A stretch of 5,714 nucleotides of DNA, from the NCBI GenBank assembly GCA_937863205.1, contig CALMGA010000063.1:1-5714 (forward strand), in the 5' to 3' direction. The translations under genes were made by a program, and so were the position numbers. Source of the stretch: an uncultured Beijerinckiaceae bacterium. Its GTDB lineage: Bacteria > Pseudomonadota > Alphaproteobacteria > Rhizobiales > Beijerinckiaceae. The notes under the pieces were generated by a model that was not told the DNA's origin, did not search any database, and was given only the letters and a program-made list of their open reading frames with translations. This document shows, in pieces, positions 1 to 5,714 of this stretch. Position 1 is the first letter of the stretch. Every line of letters starts with the position of its first letter.

Positions 1-20
1 ATCCCCGGCTCGTTTCTCCC

Positions 21-3689
<3,669 letters not shown>

Positions 3690-3904
3690 GGCAGAGCCCC
3701 CACGGGCCGCTCCTAGAGCATTGGACCGAAAAGTGCGAAGCGGTTTTCGGATTATCCGATGCGGCACAATAAGTTAGAGCATCGAGCCGGACCCGTTCCA
3801 GGGTCCGATGCTCTGGATCACGGCGGGGCGAAGCGCATCCGATTGCGCCGAGCGGCCGCGATCCGCAAGCCCCGTCCCGCGACCTTGGTTCCGCCAGCCC
3901 CACG
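3690..3904. other. imuB-dnaE2 intergenic spacer
   Basis: This 215-base spacer separates the end of imuB from the dnaE2 ATG. The dnaE2-proximal half is the two-hairpin repeat. The rest (3815-3904) is GC-rich with only a short 5-base inverted repeat (GCGCA at 3833-3837, TGCGC at 3844-3848). I looked on both strands for the alphaproteobacterial LexA box GTTC-N7-GTTC and found none. I also found no convincing -35/-10 pair for a separate dnaE2 promoter. An AGGAG lies 20 bases upstream of the dnaE2 ATG, too far for a normal ribosome site; the nearer candidate is the G-run GGGGGC. Confidence 0.7.
3714..3814. repeat. Two-hairpin intergenic repeat element between imuB and dnaE2
   Basis: Two imperfect palindromes stand in tandem, each opening with the same word TAGAGCAT (3714-3721 and 3775-3782, 61 bases apart). 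The first folds with outer arms 3718-3724 and 3756-3762 (GCATTGG/CCGATGC, one G-T pair) and inner arms 3726-3732 and 3744-3750 (CCGAAAA/TTTTCGG). The second has arms 3776-3783/3807-3814 (AGAGCATC/GATGCTCT) and 3789-3794/3801-3806 (GGACCC/GGGTCC), with a six-base loop and a five-base bulge GAGCC. This unit, with an A/T-rich patch inside GC-rich DNA, resembles the dispersed intergenic palindromic repeats common in Alphaproteobacteria; that family assignment is from memory of similar sequences. Neither hairpin is followed on the minus strand by a run of T, so a classical intrinsic terminator is not supported, although an effect on mRNA stability or read-through into dnaE2 is possible. Confidence 0.75.
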
Positions 3905-5548
3905 TCAGGCGAAGAAACCGTGGACGTACCAGAGCGGTTCCGGCACTTCGCGGTACAGGCCGTCGCGGAACAACCAGAACCGGCGCCCGGTCGTGTCCTC
4001 GGCGCGGAAATAATCGCGGGTCAGGCCCGGGCTCGCGCTGCCCCGCGCCCACCATTCCGGCGCGATGCGTTCGGGTCCCTCGATGGCGGCGACGTGGTGC
4101 ACGACGCGACGCCAGCGGAAGCGCAGCGGCGGTCCGTCGGGTACGGCGGCGATGGCCTTGATGGGCTCCGGCCGTTCCAGCAGCCGTATCGGCCGCTCGG
4201 GCAGGGTGTCCAGCCGCTGCTCGGAAGCCCAATCCTCGAGGGCGATCACCGGAAGGGCGGCCCCGCGCGAGCGCGCTCTCGGGCGCCGGGGAGTCCTGCC
4301 GGAATCTCGGCCGGGATCAGGTGGCGCCGCCTCCGGCCGATGCGCGTCGGCGATCTGCAGCCGCACGACCCTGCGCAGGCCGAAGCGGGCGCCGAGCCGA
4401 TCGAGGAGGTCGGCCAGTTCCGCCGTTCGCGACCCTTCGCCGGCTCCGCCATCGAGCATCGGCTCGGTGTCGTCGAGCCGCTCGGCCGAAAGGGCTGCCA
4501 GGCGCACCATTTCGAAGCCGTAGCCGGGATCGAAGCCGTCGCCGCTCTCGTCGGCCGAGTGCAGCCGTTCGCGAAACAGCCGCGCCATCGCGTGGGGGTC
4601 GCGCAGCGGGCGGCCGGTCCCGGCCTCGACGTGGCGCACGGCGCCATCGACGCGAAACAGCGAAACGTGCAGCCGCCGCGCACCCTCGCCGTGGCGGGCC
4701 AGCAGCCCGCACAGGTCGAAGGCCAGCGCCAGGATCGTGCCCTCGACGTCCTCGCGCCGCGACAGGCCCTCGATGAAGCGCCGCTCGGCGACGAAGGCCG
4801 GCGCGGGAAAGCGCGGCGAGATCGGCTCGCGCACCAGGCCGAGCAGCGCATCGAGGCGGCGGTGCGGCTCCGGGCCGAAGCGCGCCGCGATCGGTGCGCG
4901 CGGGCGCAGCATGAGGTCGCCGATGCGACGCAAACCGGCCTGAGCCAGGGGCGCCAAGGTCGTTTCGTCGAGGCGCAGGGCGGAAAGCGGCAGGGGAGCG
5001 AACATCCGGGCTCGCCCGGCCGGATCCGTGTCGGCCTCGATGGCGAGTTGCTTGCCGCTGCGGGCCAGCGCCCAGGCCGCCCCGGCCGTGCCGGCGATCG
5101 CGACGCGGGCGGCGAAGCCCCGGCCGGCGAGGCGGCCCAGCATCGCCTTCGCCAAAGCCGACTCGCCGCCGTGGAGGTGTGCCGCTCCCGTGATGTCGAG
5201 AACCGCCCCGTCGAGCCCGGCGGGGGCGGCGAGCGGGGTGAAGCGGCGGCACCAGGCGCCCAGGGCGGACAGGGCGGCACGGGCGCCGGCGGGGGCGGCC
5301 GGGCGCACGGCGAGGCCGGGGTGCATTGCGCGGGCGTCGGCGAGGGCTGCCGCCGGCTTCAGGCCGAGCGCGCGGGCACGGGCGTCGAGCGCCACCAGCC
5401 GGAAGGCCCCCTTCGCCTTGCCAACCGTGACCAGGGGAGCAAGGAGCGCCGGCTCGCCCTCATGGTACGCGCCGCCCGTCGCGGTTTCGCGGCGCCGGAT
5501 CAGATCGGTCGCGAGAGTGGGCAGGTGAAGGGACAGGATGCGCATCAC
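3905..5548 (-). CDS. imuB: ImuB, catalytically inactive Y-family polymerase homologue (mutasome adaptor)
   Basis: ImuB is a Y-family polymerase relative that in known systems does not polymerise but bridges DnaE2, ImuA and the beta clamp. The product has 547 residues, normal for the family. The N-terminus (RILSLHLPTLATDLIRRR) replaces the DxD motif of active Y-family enzymes with no acidic pair. The SIDE-type motif is reduced to GLDGAVLDITGAAHLHGGE at 111-129, keeping D113 but with glycine in place of the glutamate. A helix-hairpin-helix segment is at about 201-227 (GLRRIGDLMLRPRAPIAARFG), followed by a little-finger-like region (SLFRVDGAVRHVEAGTGRPL), an Arg/Pro-rich probably disordered linker at 407-432, and the conserved C-terminal domain at about 450-547 (LRFRWRR, APEWW, RDYFRAEDTTGRRFWLFRDG, YVHGFFA). 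The start is GTG at 5548 or the adjacent ATG at 5545, which gives the same protein less one residue. No clear Shine-Dalgarno sequence is visible, so translation may be coupled to the upstream frame. No canonical QLPLF-type clamp peptide is visible. Confidence 0.95.
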   Translation of the reverse strand: MMRILSLHLPTLATDLIRRRETATGGAYHEGEPALLAPLVTVGKAKGAFRLVALDARARALGLKPAAALADARAMHPGLAVRPAAPAGARAALSALGAWCRRFTPLAAPAGLDGAVLDITGAAHLHGGESALAKAMLGRLAGRGFAARVAIAGTAGAAWALARSGKQLAIEADTDPAGRARMFAPLPLSALRLDETTLAPLAQAGLRRIGDLMLRPRAPIAARFGPEPHRRLDALLGLVREPISPRFPAPAFVAERRFIEGLSRREDVEGTILALAFDLCGLLARHGEGARRLHVSLFRVDGAVRHVEAGTGRPLRDPHAMARLFRERLHSADESGDGFDPGYGFEMVRLAALSAERLDDTEPMLDGGAGEGSRTAELADLLDRLGARFGLRRVVRLQIADAHRPEAAPPDPGRDSGRTPRRPRARSRGAALPVIALEDWASEQRLDTLPERPIRLLERPEPIKAIAAVPDGPPLRFRWRRVVHHVAAIEGPERIAPEWWARGSASPGLTRDYFRAEDTTGRRFWLFRDGLYREVPEPLWYVHGFFA

Positions 5549-5714
5549 AAAACCATGCTTTTTCGTGATCCCACACGAGGGGCTGGAACGTGTCGTGGTC
5601 GACGGCTTCGGGAGCGCCGGCCGGTCCGGCCCGGATGCGGGCGAGGCGCACGGACCAGGCGGCGCGTCCGGGCAGGGGCGTCAAGGGCGGGCCGGCGGGC
5701 GCGGTCCGCAGGGG
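5460..5714 (-). CDS. imuA: Probable C-terminal end of ImuA (partial, continues past the right edge)
   Basis: This frame is already open at the window edge and runs 84 codons to a TGA at 5460-5462, overlapping imuB by 89 bases. The call rests mainly on context, since imuA directly precedes imuB in imuA-imuB-dnaE2 cassettes. The segment GRAAWSVRLARIRAGPAG also resembles the aromatic, basic C-terminal strand of ImuA proteins, RecA/SulA-related accessory factors of the mutasome. The following stretch FQPLVWDHEKAWFCDAH still looks protein-like. The last 28 or so residues, which overlap imuB, are polar and Pro/Arg-rich and may be only run-out. The competing frame ends in a TGA that overlaps the imuB ATG as TGATG, but it encodes an arginine-rich stretch typical of a shadow frame. 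A frame change inside the gene cannot be excluded. The RecA-like core and start lie outside the window. Confidence 0.55.
   Translation of the reverse strand, partial: PLRTAPAGPPLTPLPGRAAWSVRLARIRAGPAGAPEAVDHDTFQPLVWDHEKAWFCDAHPVPSPAHSRDRSDPAPRNRDGRRVP

Noticed and set aside
3690..3767. A 26-residue N-terminal extension of DnaE2 from the GTG at 3767
   Set aside because: The extension is encoded by the hairpin repeat and the family sequence begins just after the ATG at 3689.
3776..3814. Intrinsic terminator between imuB and dnaE2
   Set aside because: The hairpin is stable but its downstream side on the minus strand lacks a T-run, and the same architecture is repeated in the adjacent unit, fitting a repeat element better.
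3851..3858. GCGGCCGC palindrome in the spacer
   Set aside because: A short GC palindrome expected by chance at this composition, with no surrounding structure.
4246..5280. Long alternative minus-strand frames inside imuB (344 and 311 codons)
   Set aside because: They are Arg/Ser/Pro-rich shadow readings of imuB, which has family sequence along its whole length in its own frame.
5586..5600. Possible LexA box near the imuB start (GAAC-N7-GGTC)
   Set aside because: Only one half matches; read on the minus strand it is GACC-N7-GTTC, not the direct repeat GTTC-N7-GTTC, and it lies within the upstream coding frame.

Overview
The window carries one functional unit on the minus strand: an SOS-type mutagenesis cassette in the order imuA (C-terminal end only, running off the right edge), imuB (complete) and dnaE2/imuC (complete). 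I found no second gene set and no plus-strand gene. The base composition is very GC-rich by eye. The protein sequences read like those of an Alphaproteobacterium: the DnaE2 N-terminus contains TSNFSFLRGASHPEEL, and ImuB ends in the RFRWRR / EWW / RDYFR / YVHGFFA type of C-terminal domain. I cannot fix the order; Rhizobiales and Sphingomonadales both fit.

Layout, following transcription from right to left. At 5714-5460 is an open frame that is probably the end of ImuA; it enters the window already open and overlaps the start of imuB. At 5548-3905 is ImuB, a Y-family polymerase homologue whose catalytic acidic residues are largely gone and which in known systems acts as the adaptor of the mutasome. 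At 3904-3690 is a 215-base spacer containing two consecutive imperfect hairpins that begin with the same 8-base word, typical of a dispersed alphaproteobacterial intergenic repeat. At 3689-21 is DnaE2, an error-prone C-family DNA polymerase with intact polymerase motifs, an N-terminal PHP domain that has lost its first metal ligands, and an extra proline-rich segment of about 70 residues.

In characterised bacteria, ImuA, ImuB and DnaE2 act together on damaged DNA: DnaE2 does the translesion synthesis, ImuB links it to the beta clamp, and ImuA supports the complex. The cassette is normally under LexA control. The promoter expected upstream of imuA is outside the window, and I see no alphaproteobacterial LexA box (GTTC-N7-GTTC) in the imuB-dnaE2 gap. 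The system is known. The points that deserve a second look are local: the repeat element splitting imuB from dnaE2, the lack of a clear clamp-binding peptide in ImuB beside a clamp-like peptide at the DnaE2 C-terminus, the DnaE2 insertion, and the unusual imuA/imuB overlap.
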